Positions 1-14,300 of a stretch of 64,000 bases of DNA are shown one piece after another. Both the position numbers and the translations under genes were made by a program. This stretch comes from Tubulanus polymorphus (Eukaryota; Nemertea; Palaeonemertea; Tubulaniformes; Tubulanidae). The stretch lies in assembly GCF_964204645.1 (NCBI RefSeq), contig NC_134029.1:9786850-9850849 (forward strand). Reading direction: 5' to 3'. The notes under the pieces were generated by a model. That model saw nothing but the letters and a program-made list of their open reading frames with translations, searched no databases and was not told the origin of the DNA. Positions within the stretch are counted from its first letter, which is position 1; every line of letters begins with the position of its first letter.

Positions 1-2
1 AT

Positions 3-950
3 CTTGTATTAGTGTCTAAATCTGAACATGGTCTTCAAAAATGGGATTTAGTAATAAGCATTGTAAAGAGTAAGGCTATAATTTTCAATAAGAAGCAAGT
101 TCATATTACATGTAAACAAAAAAAACTATCAATTTAGCAGTTCTCGGCGAATTAGGAAGACTACCTATTTATATAGATGCATTTTCCCGTACAATTAACT
201 TAAATAACCATGTATGTATAAATGTAAATAGTATTGTAAATATAACGGTGAAAGATTTGGGTTCTGTGAAAAACCAGACACATGAATGGAATATCTTCCT
301 AAAAGCCATACTGGCTGCTACAAATAGTCTAAACCTGCTAGAAGTTGGCCAGATCTCCTATCAGCAAATTAAAAGGTTCAAACAGCGATATAGAATATTT
401 TAGAAAACAGAAGTAAGATTTTCAAAACAGACTTCAGTTTGGAACCCTATTTACTCCTGAACATCCCATATTCCGCTAAGACAGCTCTAACCAAATTAGG
501 ACTCGGTAAAACACATAAACTTATGATTGAGAAAGGGCGCTATCTAGGTATCCCTAGGGAAGAGCGCCTTTGTAGCAGATGTGGAGTGGTAGATAATCAG
601 TTCCACTTTGTGATGGAGTGTGCAAAATTCGATAAATTGAGAACAGACTTGTTGAAGAAATTTTATAACCAATCTCCTAAATGATCAAGACAAATTTGTA
701 ATTATAACATCCTCTATAGAAATGGCTAAATATTTAGGGAAATTCATTGAGAAAGGGTTTAACTCATGAAATAACTATCATAGACTCATTTACTGAAAAC
801 CTGTTTACTTCGTGTGTACTGTTATTGTTTTTGTACTCTACGTATTATCATTTTCTTTATAAGGTTTTATTCTCCCCTGTCTTTATTGTTCTTAATCTTA
901 TAATGTCTAACTACGTTACGGAACAATAAAGAATAATTGAATTGAATTTC
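3..950 (+). mobile_element. Decayed non-LTR retrotransposon (LINE), 3' end
   Basis: Translation of the plus strand in shifting frames gives the end of a LINE reverse transcriptase. LVLVSKSEHGLQKWD near position 3 is the stretch that follows the catalytic aspartates. An ELGRLPIYIDAF-type block follows near 150. The clearest part is an open frame at 439-684 containing GRYLGIPREERLC and then a Cys/His cluster (CSRCG, HFVMEC), the usual C-terminal zinc-binding region of LINE polymerases. Stops and frame changes between these blocks show it is dead. An ATTGAATTGAAT stretch near 937 may be the 3' tail. The catalytic core and endonuclease would lie before the window, so this is only the last part of an element. 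Confidence 0.75.
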
Positions 951-1007
951 ATTAATATACATGTACGCCCATAGACCAATTCAATACAGCTCTCCCTAGC
1001 GGAGAAA

Positions 1008-1074
1008 GACCATCCTCCCTCGGCAGGAATTCGAACCCGGTGCCATCAGATTCAAATCCCCGCGCGGAAGGATT
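1008..1074. mobile_element. Minimal foldback element with tRNA-like tips (third family copy)
   Basis: A 67-bp element starts near CATCCTCC and ends in GAAGGATT. Its two halves are imperfect inverted copies that contain TTCGAACC and ATTCAAATCC, resembling a tRNA B box. It is flanked by an exact direct repeat GCGGAGAAA at 999-1007 and 1075-1083, as expected of a target-site duplication. The tips match those of the larger elements at 18601 and 19246, so this looks like an internal deletion derivative consisting only of the ends. Confidence 0.65.
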
Positions 1075-1083
1075 GCGGAGAAA

Positions 1084-4000
1084 AATGTAAACAATGTATA
1101 ATTACATTTGCATAAATTACCGGTACGCCTAAACGGAGAAAGTCCGTTTCGGAAACTGCGTCAAAACAGGGAACAGGGCTGAATCTGCTCTAAAAATCTG
1201 TTATGGTATGCAAAGGACCTCTTTTGTTTAAGCGCCCGGTCAGGAATTAGCGTTTTTTTGCTATTTCTGTTTTAGTCACAACATTAGGTTCGAATCCGGA
1301 CAACGCAATATCCTAACTTTCTTTTATTGCCTTCATTTCGAACGCATGGTGTAGAAAACGCGTTATTGCTGTTTTTACAGCGGCTACATTTTTTCCTTAT
1401 TTGAAGCCGCAAATTGAGAAATGATTTTATCGTTGTTGAAAGATATTATTTAATTTAACGCAGCAAAATACATTTCAAGAATACATTCACCGTTTTTATG
1501 GTGACTGATTCTGGCCATACTATTGAACAACAATTTTTGTAATCTCGCGCGAGAAAACAAAATATGGATCAATGTAAAAACGCGTCATCGTGCCCAGCCA
1601 TACAGAATGTTTTTTTAGTATGGCCCGAATAGTTTTTTCTTGTTTTACTGTTTTCTGGCGTTCTAGCGTCTAATTTGCGAATCGGGAATGACACTAAGTA
1701 TTGGTCGATGAGACTGGTCGGTTTTCCCCCCGGCTAGTTTCCCAGGTTTCCTTTTGGCCGATGAATCGCTGGTTATCGTTCGGGTAATCTTCCAAGGTTC
1801 ACAGCCACAGAGCAAACGTAACCCCCTTTTTCAATACGTTTCCTTTGGATAACTGCAGAGAATTTCAAATGGTTGGTTGAGTTCATTTATTTCAGGTGGC
1901 TTAAGGAAACTCATCGAGCTACCTAGGTTTGAATATCGTTACATCTTACATTTTACTACAAAATGGGGAACTCGCAACACCAGCTACATACGCACCGACA
2001 TATGGAGCGACGAGCAACTTCTCAACTTTGAACTGAATTTTTGGGCTCCCGAAATGTAGAAGAAATCGAACGCGGAAGTTCGAGTGACAACTAGCGAACA
2101 TGGTGGATCCTCGCCTGCCATAATTGGAATCCTCGATTGCTACATGATGGCGCAGGTTCCTCATTGAACTGTTATGCTTTATGAACAAACATGCTACAAA
2201 ATTTTATGAAATTCTAGAACTCTCCATGTATAACCAATAAATTGAAATTTGTTTATTCAGCCACTGGTTTACGCTGTTTCACTGCGTTACGGCCAGAGGT
2301 CAATTATTCAATTAATTGATTTCCGTATATTATCTCACTGAAGTGCTATTCATCGGTGTTGACGCCGAGAGCGTAGTGTCTCAGCGTCAGGATGTAACGC
2401 CAATGAGAAGTCCATTCAGTTGACAAAAAGTGCGCCGAAGAAATTGTGCCAAGTATAAATACGGACTACCCATGATTCGAATGGGTATATGTACAAGCGT
2501 ACACAGTCTTATGAAGGAGACATCAAAACCTCTTGTCAGCGAGCCTATTTTTGAATAAGCATCATAGTTCTCTCATGAACGGAGACGCCAACTTCAGCTT
2601 ATAGCGCTATCTCTTTTTACACCGAAACTATATCTACTAATATTTCTGACCTTTATTCGTAGGGAATATTGGTTTGGTCGTTTTAAATTACTAAACGAGG
2701 AAACGAGGTTTCCAGAAAAAAAACCAGACGTACGAAGTTATTAATGACGATTGATATCATGGCCGCTTTTGACGGAAAGACTTTTTAAATAAACTTAACT
2801 GGGCAATCGGTTAGTTGTTTTTTTATCAAGCAAAAGTGCATTAGTCGTTTGAGAAAAGAATAACAAATCAATCATTTAATTTCAGTGTTTATTTCGAAAT
2901 CTGCTTTCTATATATTCGTTATTGGTCATTTTAAAGGCAAATTGATTGACGGTTGGATCCTGATGGATATGCATACATCTTTTCTTATTGGGCCCGACGC
3001 ATCTCCTCTAAACTCCTGTCTCAACTGATTTATCGTTTCGATAAATAAGTACCTAATAAACCCTTTGAAAGTCGGGCGAAATTTTGCCGATCGAGGCTGT
3101 CTCTTTCCTGCTTCATTTACAGTTGTCCGTGCCGAATGGATTTCGTCGCTCATAGCGCATTTTCAAAGCATCTTCATTCACGCTGCGGTTAATGAGAGAA
3201 TCTTGGCTTCTAATTTAGCAGAAATTGCCCCTGACTATGACACTTCGAGACCAGACCTTTTCATAAAATAACGGTATCAATAGAACTTTGATCGATCGTT
3301 CGCAAATACGAAGGGAAGGTTGAATTAATAACCGGGGAATTTTCATCACTTAGGCAGAATAATTATCCGACTGTTATCACGTTTAATTGTGAGGATCTGT
3401 GCTGGCTGCTGTCAATATGACTATACTGGCGGTTACCTATCGATGGCTCAGATTCCAGAAAAAGTGGCTGCTTTCGTACAACCCACATCACTACATATTA
3501 CAATTACAATCACTAAGTAAATCTTAAGATAGCTTCCCATTTTTGATTAATTTCTCAACAGAATAAAGGTGATTTACATAATGGTGAGTGATAAAATATG
3601 GACACATTATAGAATACAGACAAAAACCGATTGCGGCACAGATAAGCCTCCGGGAAAATCGTAAATCGAATCTACTAGGCAAACAAAAATGAGGCATTAT
3701 TCTGTTGGGGTATTACTAAACTGTGCTACCAGTCACAACCACCCACAACTAGTCAAAACCACCCACAACTAGTCACAACCACCCACCACCAATCACAACG
3801 AGTCACGACCACCTTAAAACTTACACAATAATCCACAATCAGCCCAAGCCCACGACTAGGGCTACCACAGCAAAACGAAATGACCGACAATCACCACCAC
3901 AAATGTCAAAATGGTCAAATTGATACATGATATCTGTCGCTAATTCTTTCTAATCTGATTTTACTTTCTAGACTAGTAATTTTTTTCAAGATGATTTAAG

Positions 4001-4346
4001 AATGATTAAGAATAATGATAAGGGGGCATGGTGACCATTGGCACCTTAGTTCCATCTCTGTCATTTTAGTCCTGTTGAAGCAATGATGTACTGGTTCGTA
4101 ATCATATATCTGATGTGATTGTGGTATTTCTTTTTAGCCTGTCCTTCCCTCTCCTAGCCCCAGTTATGATTACGATGATCTTTTTATAACAATTTCATTA
4201 ATGATTGTAATATAGATAATTGATTCGTGCGGCTTATATTGAAAATTAGCAAAATATTACTTTGAAATGCAGGTCCAAAGCAGCGATATCGGTTTTCAGC
4301 AAAATAATTCAGTTATTCAATAGATGCATCACAATTAAGTTTCAGT
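1084..4346. other. No gene recognised
   Basis: No convincing coding sequence is seen in this stretch. The only local structure noted is a run of short ACCACCCACAACTAGTCA-like direct repeats around 3728-3800. Short open frames here have no family resemblance and no supporting splice signals. Confidence 0.5.
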
Positions 4347-4412
4347 TTCACCAAGATCGTTTCGGAGGTTCACCAAGATCGTTTCGGAGGTTCACCAAGA
4401 TCGTTTCGGAGG
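4347..4412. repeat. 22-bp tandem repeat, three copies
   Basis: Three identical head-to-tail copies of a 22-bp unit, TTCACCAAGATCGTTTCGGAGG with phase chosen arbitrarily. Perfect identity implies recent expansion. No function can be assigned. Confidence 0.9.
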
Positions 4413-7400
4413 TTTTTGACTGAAAACACTTCCGCCGTATCGATGAGATATTCAAGTTCATTCATAGCACCCTTCTATATCTTTTAGTCAAAGAGCCTAA
4501 AGAAGAAGGTGCTTTTTGGGTATTTTTTGGGCGTGACCTTCATATTTTGGTACGAACCTAAAAATAGTAGATTTATAAAATGCTAACGCTTTCTTCTCTC
4601 TCTATAGTATATGGCCATTCGCAAAAAAGGTTTCGAAAGTTTTGAGAAGATTTTGCATAGGGCAAAGGAGGTATCTATCTTACTGCATGACCCACCTGGT
4701 TATATTGTTTAATGCATATCCATAACGTCATTTTCGTACTTACATTAATTTCTCCAGATTAAAAGCTTTGTCATTTGCGATTGCAAGGGTTCTAAACCTA
4801 CGAATTAGGTAAATTTGGTCAAACGGTTGAACGGATCGGTGAAAATGTTCAGATATATATCCTTACATTTTGTCGACGATTTATGGTTTCTACGGAAAAG
4901 CGTAGTTCGTACGACGCCTTATTAAGGGATTGATTTAAATCTGAAGGCAATTAATGGGAATGAAAACCTATGCTTTTGAGCCATCGTTCGTGGTGGCTTC
5001 ATACGCCCGTTATGATCTTATCTTAACTTCCCAAACGCATTAAAACTATCTGTTTAGTTGGGAAATTAGGATCATCCTTTTCAAATATGATTGATTCTCG
5101 ATAGATTCTCCATGTCCCGTTAAGTGGGCCGGCGTGAACAGCTATTCTACCCGTATAAGCTTCTTTTCATAAGGTCCCGCGCGTAATCGGTGCATCGGGC
5201 GCCGAAAGACGGAATTAAAGCCAATATGATTAATTGTCCGGGGATAAATAGCTGAGATTTCTCGGTCTTTTTTACACGGTTATCTCGTAGTCTTGTGGGA
5301 CGTCAGTCGGATTCCTGGAGACGGCTGAATGCGATAGTTTCTAAAGGAAGAGTACGCGTTGAACTAGATAAATATTCGGCAATCAAGGCGGAATTTCCTC
5401 GGAGATTTCCAGGTCCTTTGTGGTATCGATCTCGTCGCTGCGTTGACATGCGCGAGTAAGCTGGTAGCCGGGGGCTGAGCGTGGATTCAAAGTAACCCAA
5501 TACGCTTTCATTTAAGCTTATTACTTAACTTAGCGCAATCATCACGGAAATGTTCCGAAGTTTCGATAGCTCATCAATACGTTACGCACGAATGCGCCAT
5601 GTTATACATTCATATAATTCTTCTGATAACACAGACTTGATCGAATCTCCAAATCCCCGTAAGATGTAATAAACTGCTGCGCCCCCGATGTATCCGCATC
5701 GATTGTTTTCACAGATTTTTTACCGGGGTGCGCTGCCTTTCAAGTCCCGCGCACTTCAAGTAACGGCGACATTTAGGCGGGCATTCAAACGCACTAATCA
5801 CTAGTTCTTTTGAGATGTGAATATCATGATATGATTAATTAATTGTATTACTGGATACAATTAATCAGGGACGTTGTAAAAATAACATTAATCAAAGACG
5901 TTGTGTAAATATATGTATATATCCTTTCCGAGATATCCTTTACCTTAGTAAGTGTCAACACAAGCTAGCTGATAAATGCCCGGAAGAAGAGGAGGAGGGG
6001 AGTGCTAGAAATTTGACACTATGTATGACTACGATATGTGCGTCGAACGCCAAGCGCCTATGCAAAAAACAAAAAATTGGATCTTCTTTGATTCTTTAAA
6101 GAGAAATGTGTTGCTTGATACAACTTAATGAAAGAATACACGTATAGATGAAATGGAACAAAGTATTCTCACAGATACTTGCTTTGTATTATCGCAGCAA
6201 TGAAATGAATTTTTATGCGCATTTTCCAAGGATATGATTAGTATACTTATGAAAATAGCCGCCTGAATGGAACGTGACTTTTATTTGCCGACGTACGAAA
6301 TTCCTTACTGGTATACATGGGAGTGTGCATGGGGTGCACAGCACCTCTTAAAACGTCAAGTTGCCCTGAAATTTAAGAGGAAAATGAATGATAATTAAGT
6401 GACATTTAGGGCAAGAAAATGAAGGACAATGCACTTCCATTTCATCTATACGTTTGCTAAACGTTTAGATTCATAAGAACATTGTTTTCGTGGTGCCCTT
6501 TTATCATATGCTATGTCCTATAATCCTCTCCTGCCTTACTTGACACAAGGAGCGCATGTCTGCGGGTTTGACCATTGGGTCTTTACACAGCGAGGGTACC
6601 GAATCGAAAAATCTATACGTAATGCTGAAGCATGCAGTAACCCCGGCGAGTCAGTCTTTTGCATTTGAGATTGCTTGTTCATTAAGATGTTTGTTCACTA
6701 CTGTTTACATGATGATTATACAGACGATTATGTTTAAAAGCGTAAAACCCTGTGCGCATTTCAGGAATTCTCTTTGTAAACGAAAATTTCGAGATTCCCA
6801 GCACGTCTGCGTGGCGTTAATGGACTCGTCGTTTCATTTACGGTATATCAGTTGAGTTCATATCAAACGCGCTGTAAAGCTGCGTCACTTTCAATTTACT
6901 TCTGCCTGAAACAATTATGGAAACGTTCAAACGAATTGCAAAAGAATGAATCGAGAAGCTGTTCGGATCAGCCGTGTGACCGTATATGATTTACGATTTA
7001 ATTTTCCTCGTTAGCAACTTGGGTCGAACAAAATACGACTTCTCGAAAAAATTGTGTGGAAAACTTTTTTCTAGAGTTTCAGCAAAACTTTGGGATCGAG
7101 GGTGATTTCTATTGGGTTAAGAGATACGTAGATAACAAATCGAAAAATCAAGTAATTACATAAGAATGTGAAGTGGTATCTTCTCAAAATGTATTGGTCA
7201 ATGCTTTGTATTTGTATTTGTATTTGTATTTCGAGACAAAATGCAATGACTGTCTCAAGGCGTGGATTGAATAAACGGTCCTTACTTACCTCTTTTTGAA
7301 TTCATGTGGTGATAGGGTTTTCTTGTCATTCTTTCCTGGTTTTCCATCCATCAAATTGGAATTTCAAACATCGAACCTACTTCAAAAAAGCTCTTGGAGT

Positions 7401-8244
7401 TGACTTTTTGGGTTGCATAATTTTTCAAAATGGAATAATCAATCCCAGTAATGCTATCATATCATAATGTGTAGTGGATTGGTAGATAATCTAACTATGA
7501 ACGCGTGAACGGACCTCCAATTCGGCCCCAATAATGTTACCGCCGTTGCCCGAATAGTTTTATGGTCTTATTAAGTTGATACAGGGACTATAATTCTTCA
7601 ACTAGTTTCCTCGGCTGAACGATTTACGACTCGACAGCGAGTAATTCTCACCTCATTACATTTTATGGCATATTCTCGCGATTGCGTCCGAGGGATTTAT
7701 TTCCCAGCCAATATATTCCCCACGTTGATTCATTTAAACAATTTATTCATGATACAGCACACAAAATTACCCCCGAACAACTTGGATAAAAACCGTATTT
7801 AAAGAGATAGCTGCCTATTTCTTGCCAATGAAAAATAATTACATCGCGAACGGCATGAATATTTTACGTGTCAGAATCGATTTGCCCGAATGCGAGTGAC
7901 AAACAGGTTCTTTTTGGGCATACGCTAAATTCCGTTGCTTTCCAGAACACGAATTCTACGAGATATATTTCAATTTCGGGATTCTGGCTCAACCTTATCG
8001 AATGATAATATTGTCAATTTTTACATGAACGAGAAACGGCCTTTGGGCGAATAACATTTCACGAAACAGTGTTCTGGAGACAGGAAACTAGCGAGAAAAG
8101 CGTCCCTTTTTTCGTAGTAATCTGTGTATATGAATACACGAGCTCCTGTGCATCAGGCACCTGTTGTTCACCCGTGAAAATAATGTATATATGTCAGTTC
8201 TCTAATTTCAATAATTCGACTTTCATTGTGTCATTTCTTTTCAG
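4413..8244. other. No gene recognised; probably 5' intron of the CA-related gene
   Basis: The stretch lies directly upstream of an exon that starts mid-codon, so at least its 3' part should be intron. A TTTGTA microsatellite lies at 7204-7231. I searched for the expected upstream exon, which in this family normally carries a WEEWW-like motif, and did not find it. Confidence 0.5.
7204..7231. repeat. TTTGTA hexanucleotide microsatellite
   Basis: Four to five perfect copies of a TTTGTA unit in tandem. Confidence 0.85.
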
Positions 8245-8381
8245 GGCCTGACTTTTGGGGCCATATGAACACCGATTGGTATCTATGCACGAAAGGCAAA
8301 CAGCAATCACCGATAAACATAGATCCGAGAGAGCTTTTATTCGACATGACGTTGACTCCGATCAAAGTGGAAGGAGGCAGG
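8245..8381 (+). CDS. CA-related protein, exon with QSPINI block
   Basis: The acceptor TTTCAG and donor GTAAGT enclose 2 + 135 nt. The exon starts with the last two bases of a Gly codon and ends in phase 0 after GGR. It encodes PDFWGHMNTDWYLCTKGKQQ followed by SPINIDPRE, the N-terminal conserved block of alpha-carbonic anhydrases. Confidence 0.92.
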
Positions 8382-11300
8382 GTAAGTATTGTTGAAGCAC
8401 TGGGCCGCCCCGGCGGGGCAAAATTCTCACGAGACTAGGAGCTCAGGTGTACGCTGAATTCTGGCTGATTTTATTTTACTTCGCGAGATGGTGTGGACAT
8501 ATCCATCATGTTTGATTTCGCCGCGCGTGAGGCGAATGATCTATATACACGTAAATGAAGTTGCAGCAATACTTTGTATAGATCCAACAAAATTACCCAA
8601 CACCCGGAGACGTTGCTCTTAAACTAATAGGCTATTTCAATTTCTAAGTCTACTATCAGCACTCAAATGACGGAATGGACGGTCATTTCAAAATATATTA
8701 TAATTATCTAAAAATCTACAGGTTTCTAATCATGATTCTAACAGTAATGCCCAGTTATTTTCACGTACGTTCTTGTAAGCCAAAAAGTAAAAGCATGGTA
8801 ATTTGAATTCCACTTCATGCTAGAGATTACTACATGCAAGTTTTTCAAGCTACGTTTGAGCTTGCGATATCGTTTTCGTTTCGCGATAGCCATTTCATCT
8901 TTACGCCTCGAACCGGGAAACTACTCGTGAAAAATGATAGATAGTGCTCAAGGGGATAACGTAATCAACAATATCAATTCTCTTTTTTTTAAATTAAAAG
9001 TAGAAAAATTCGTTATTGAAATTGATATACGCTATAGAGAGATGATAATCATACTAATAATCACTCATCTTCATTACGAGATGAGGATTTTAAACACATT
9101 CTAATGCCAGCCATCTATCCGTAATAAACAAGTCTCCATAAACAAAACGAACAATCAAATGACTCGTTTAGATTCAGGGGTACAGTGGAACCTCGTTACA
9201 ACGAACTCGGATACAACGATTCATCGGTTTTACAAATACTAAATTTCGTCGAAGACAATTTACCTAATTTCATACTGGATATAACGAACTATCGGTTATA
9301 ACGAACATATCATCTGGTCCCGTGAAAATCGCTGTTTCGAGGTTCCACTGGATACACGAAATTGTGACGCCTTGCCCTTTTTCAAATTCGTTATCTTAAA
9401 TTGCCAAGCTTTTAAAGTTTCCTTACGAATTAAATGTTAGGTCTACAATTAATCGCAGACCTGGATTTCTCAACCAAACTCTAATGGAATATTCCGAAAT
9501 TGGGATTCAAACCTAATGGTATCGAGACCCTGTAAGTTCTGGGACCAGATTCTATCTACTAGTAACCGTATGTATTTTGCAAGTAGTATATATCGTTTAC
9601 ACGATAGGTAATCAATAAATTTCGATAATTGCCCAGGGTGTAAAATAATGACACCATCGAGCTATGTATTGATTTCAGTCACACATTTTATATAAAATGG
9701 ATTTTAATACCGTACATTTCAATTGAAGATATTCAAATGCGAAATAGTGTACACGCTCGAATACTTCGTGCGGAACGAGCTTCGACGACCAGCATTCGAT
9801 GCTCAAGGTCGATATAATTGATTACCTACAGGAAATATACGTTATCTATCACATTGAGTTTATCTAAACCGATCGATTCGTTGTCGAATGTATAGTTATC
9901 GAAACTCTAAACACGGGGGAATGATACTTTATAGTTGCTTGATTGAAGGGAAGTCCAAATGGAGATAATTCGGTCAAATGGACATCAGGATTCACAGTCG
10001 TGTATTGCTATCGTAATCGTTATCCTCATCCACTTTCAAGGGTTTGCTCCGATTATTTTCGAATTCGTACGATTCTAGACATATTGTCGAGCAATTGTAC
10101 GGAGAGTAACATTTTCGCAGGAGGTCACTGAACTAATCTTTGGATCGATCATCTAAATGTTTTATTGAATATTTTGCCATTAATTTATCCACTGAATACT
10201 TGCGTTTCTTGAATTGGTTACGTACGATGTTGAACACAGTTTTCATTAGCTCGAATTCTATGTGATAGACCAATGAATGGAGTGCGGACAGAGTTTGTGT
10301 TATTGTGAGCTAGGTGGGAGCTGGGAGTAATCATTTGAATGATTACTCCAAGGTGCGGGAGGCAACGAATCTCTTGCGAGGATGGTATAGTTCTAAACAC
10401 CTATATAGTTCTAAGAAAATCATTGTTAGTAATACAACCATTCATCCATATATGTACGAAACTTTTTTTTTTTCAATTTTTGATTTTACATCAGTGGTCC
10501 CACATAATTGAAAGTACATTTTTTGATAGGATAGAAAAATTTGAACATCCGCTCAAACGGAAACCCACTTTTTGATTGTAGAAGTTCCACATTCATTAGT
10601 TGCCTACTAACGTGCTTCATCCGTAACATATATTGTTGGTGCCTTTAGAATGCTATTTAAAAACTTGAATAACAAACAATCAATATGCAGAGGCCCCAAT
10701 TGCAGATAGAAACCAATAGTACAAATTCGATTGGAAATTGAAAATATGTGTTTCACAATTAGTTTGTTCACAAACATCATTCCACACTCGATGAGCGCAG
10801 AGACTTCCACGCACGGGGTCGCGTGATAACCTATTCATTCAATTCCAAAGCGAGAAATAAAGTAAATATCAGACTAAAAGGAATTATAGATTGGCCTTTT
10901 TATTAATATTCACATCGCAGTTTTCAACATAATTATCTTCAACAATTCTTTTCTTTCGGTGGATGTTTTTTTCTGTTTCTACTACAAGTAATTCGACTGA
11001 TTCGCAACAACTACCGTTTTAGCCGTAATTTATTTCATTCAGTCGCTCAACGCTCGACGCGTGGGTCTTTTCGCCCGGGGCAGAACAATTATTGTTACAA
11101 AACACTTTCTGACAGTAAGATGAGCCCATGTAAAGATAACATATAGCCGCCGTGCATGTGCAGTAGGCTGCATTCATCCAGCATTAGTAAACTGCCCGGC
11201 ATCTAGTTTCAGAATAGGAAAGTGCGTGTAACTTTCATAAAAATAATATTTCTCTTATTCACAACATTTGGTACTGTCTCTCCCACCATTGTTCAAACTC

Positions 11301-14300
11301 CGTATTAGGTTTGAAATCAGGCAATTATGGCTGACGAATATCATTAGATATATTATCAACTTCAGTTTGGGGGTACTCTTCATTTTTAGATTTTTGAATT
11401 TCAATTTCACTTATCTATGAAGTTCTCAATGAGCGCGCCGCTGAAATACTTTTACATATCCTAAGTTTTGTAACATTTTTGAGTTTTATATACACCTTGT
11501 ATGATCGGTTCTTTATTATAAACGCTTAATCCATGAAATTTCCTCATCCATAATATACTTTTACAGGTAGATGGGGTGTTGTCGAATACCGGACATTTCA
11601 TCAGGTTTCTCGTGAATGATACATTCAATCGCGAACTCACCGTTTCCCGAGGACCACTCACCTACACGTACAGTATCACCGATTACATCATTCATTTCGG
11701 AGGATTCGATTCAATGGGCTCTGAGCACACAATCGATGGACACTCATTCCCCGGCGAGGTAAATATATAGACATATACATGTATTTGAAACGATATACAA
11801 ATCTTTTGATTCATTAGTATAATGAATGATAAGGTCCCAGACTATCCGAAGCTATACTACGATTAAATGAAAATATTTAGCACTACTTATAGGTTTATTT
11901 TCAATTGTAAAATCTGCATATTGCCCTATTGTTAGGCACGGGAAATTATTCCACCAGGCGCTGAGGAAGGTCACAAGTCACCCGGGCTTACATTGGAAGC
12001 AAGTTCGAGCCAAATTTGGTTGAATTTCTCATCGATAAATACAAAGAGCAATATTCATTAAATTGTATACAATACGTAATAAATAAGATACACTTATTGT
12101 GAGATTGGCTTGATGTAACTGTGTGCCAAAGCACACTAACGACAACTCTTTCTAGTGTGCCAAAACGACTTAAGCTGTTTAGGCACTGTAAAAAGTAGCT
12201 TTGGTGCTCCAAAAGACTCATTAACTAGTCAAAACAACCCTTGTGTGACGTGAGTGGTGTTTATGGTCCGAACCAGTCAACGTGATTAAGCATGTAGGAA
12301 ATGTTAACGATGGATGATGGTTCTATTTGTAGATTCAAATAATGGCGTATAATAGTGACTTGTACAGTAATTTTTCTATGGCTGTTAACTCGCCTCATGG
12401 TTTAGCATCAATTTCCATCCTCGTTCAAGTAAGTAAAAAATCCATCGATTTATGTTTACATTTGTTTCATCACTTGTATATGCTCGAATCCGTATTGCTT
12501 TAAACCACTGAACGTCGTCAAATGATGCAAGCTTTTCCGCACAGGATTAGATTATTTCTAAAAATCTACACATGGAACTAAGAACTAAGAATTTCTCATA
12601 AATCATTTAATGCTTAGTTAGCAGGTTGGAAATGGTTGTCGCCTCCAAGGAGAAACCGTCGTGTAACCCTCGATATTTTTCTAACTTGTAATAGGGATTG
12701 TCCCACCTTTTTATTTGTTTGGTAGATTTAATTTGATCGGGTGTGGGAAATCGAAGCACAGATAACGTCGATCGAATGATCGATCGAATTTACAGATCTT
12801 AATTCTAAAATCGAAATACGAAATTGGTTGATTTTTGTAGGCTGCCTAATTGAATACATTGAAATTAAGAAATAACTGATAAGATTTGAAGATCAAATCG
12901 TCCATTTTTACTTTCTGGAAGCCAAGAGCTATGTTACTAGTATAGATTTCGAGTGAACATTAATTTATTTACAAAAAAATGGAAGATGCAATGCGAAAAT
13001 GTTATTGTCTTCGATTGTTAATTTAAAGCTCAAAAATCTATATTTGATTGTGGTAAAATGATAAACTCTGGTTGGCTTTGCTGATATCGGTTGGTGCTAC
13101 AATACAATACGCGAAACCGTAGTATTGCTGGTTTGCGTCCGGGTTAGTTTAATGATTTTGGACCCCAAGTTATACGGCATTATAGTGCAATGTGTAGAGT
13201 TTTTGAGAAACCTGTTTGAACATGTAGCTTTTCTGCAGAATGGCTTTTTTGCAAAAGATGATTTTAGAGATCTGTCATCATCGTTTGGGGGACAAGACGC
13301 CTACACGGATATTCTTTTTAGCTTCACGTGATGATAACGATGATAACAGCTAAACAGCTATTTAAAGTAACATCAAATTTTAGAATTCCCGTAACATTCC
13401 TAATTAGCTTGAATCAAACTTGTGAGGCGGCTGATTAATTTACACGAAACATAAATTGTCGTAAAGACACTTATGCATTCTTCATTGCAAAAATGTGTCT
13501 AACTTTAAAATCGAATAAATATGCTGTGGAATATCTAACTCTGGCGTACTGAAGTTTACTGAAGTTTTGAATTTTACTTTTAACAGAAGCACTTTTGAGA
13601 CTTAAAACACTATTTCCCTACTCGCCTCCAGCGAAAATTTATTCAGGAAGGACGCTCGTGCCTCATCCCCCGTACTCTTAAAGTGCTTCCGTACTTTTCT
13701 TTTTTGATTTGTCCTTTTAGTATTGCTCTACATGAAGATATTGGGTTTTTTAACGGTCGCCCTTTTCTGAATATTTTGCCCGAAATGGCATGTAACATAT
13801 TTCACGAAGAAGAGTAATCAATTTGAACGAGTGTATATTTGTTCGCAGCCATCGAAATGTTTTTTTGCTTATTTTTCCATCGCGGATCAATAGTCGAATA
13901 CAGACAAAACCTTTTTGTCTGTAGAGAAAATGTTTCGATACTATTTGTACGATTTTGATGTTTCCGAGGTTCGCATGCATGTAGAGCGAAACGTGTTGGC
14001 GGATTAATCGTATTGCGGTACAAGGTTATACTGCAGGTTACGGAAAAGAGAAATGTGATAGATCAATTCTATACTACCGGGCGGGTTACTGTGTTTCACA
14101 GGGCTTCGGCTCTTCACTGCGTTTTAACATCGTTATCCAGCTATTCAGTTAAAGTATATTCAAATAAAGTATGCTCGCCGCTATGCAAATGCATGTAAAA
14201 CCGCACTGTAATGTCATGGATGTTGCGTCTGATTTGCACCAACATACAAATGCTGTCAATTTTGCCAGAAGTGTTTTCGACGACGTATTTTCTTACGTTT

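Noticed and set aside
1260-1310. GGTTCGAATCCGG resembling a tRNA T-arm
   Set aside because: No matching acceptor stem, D-arm or anticodon arm upstream; not a tRNA gene.
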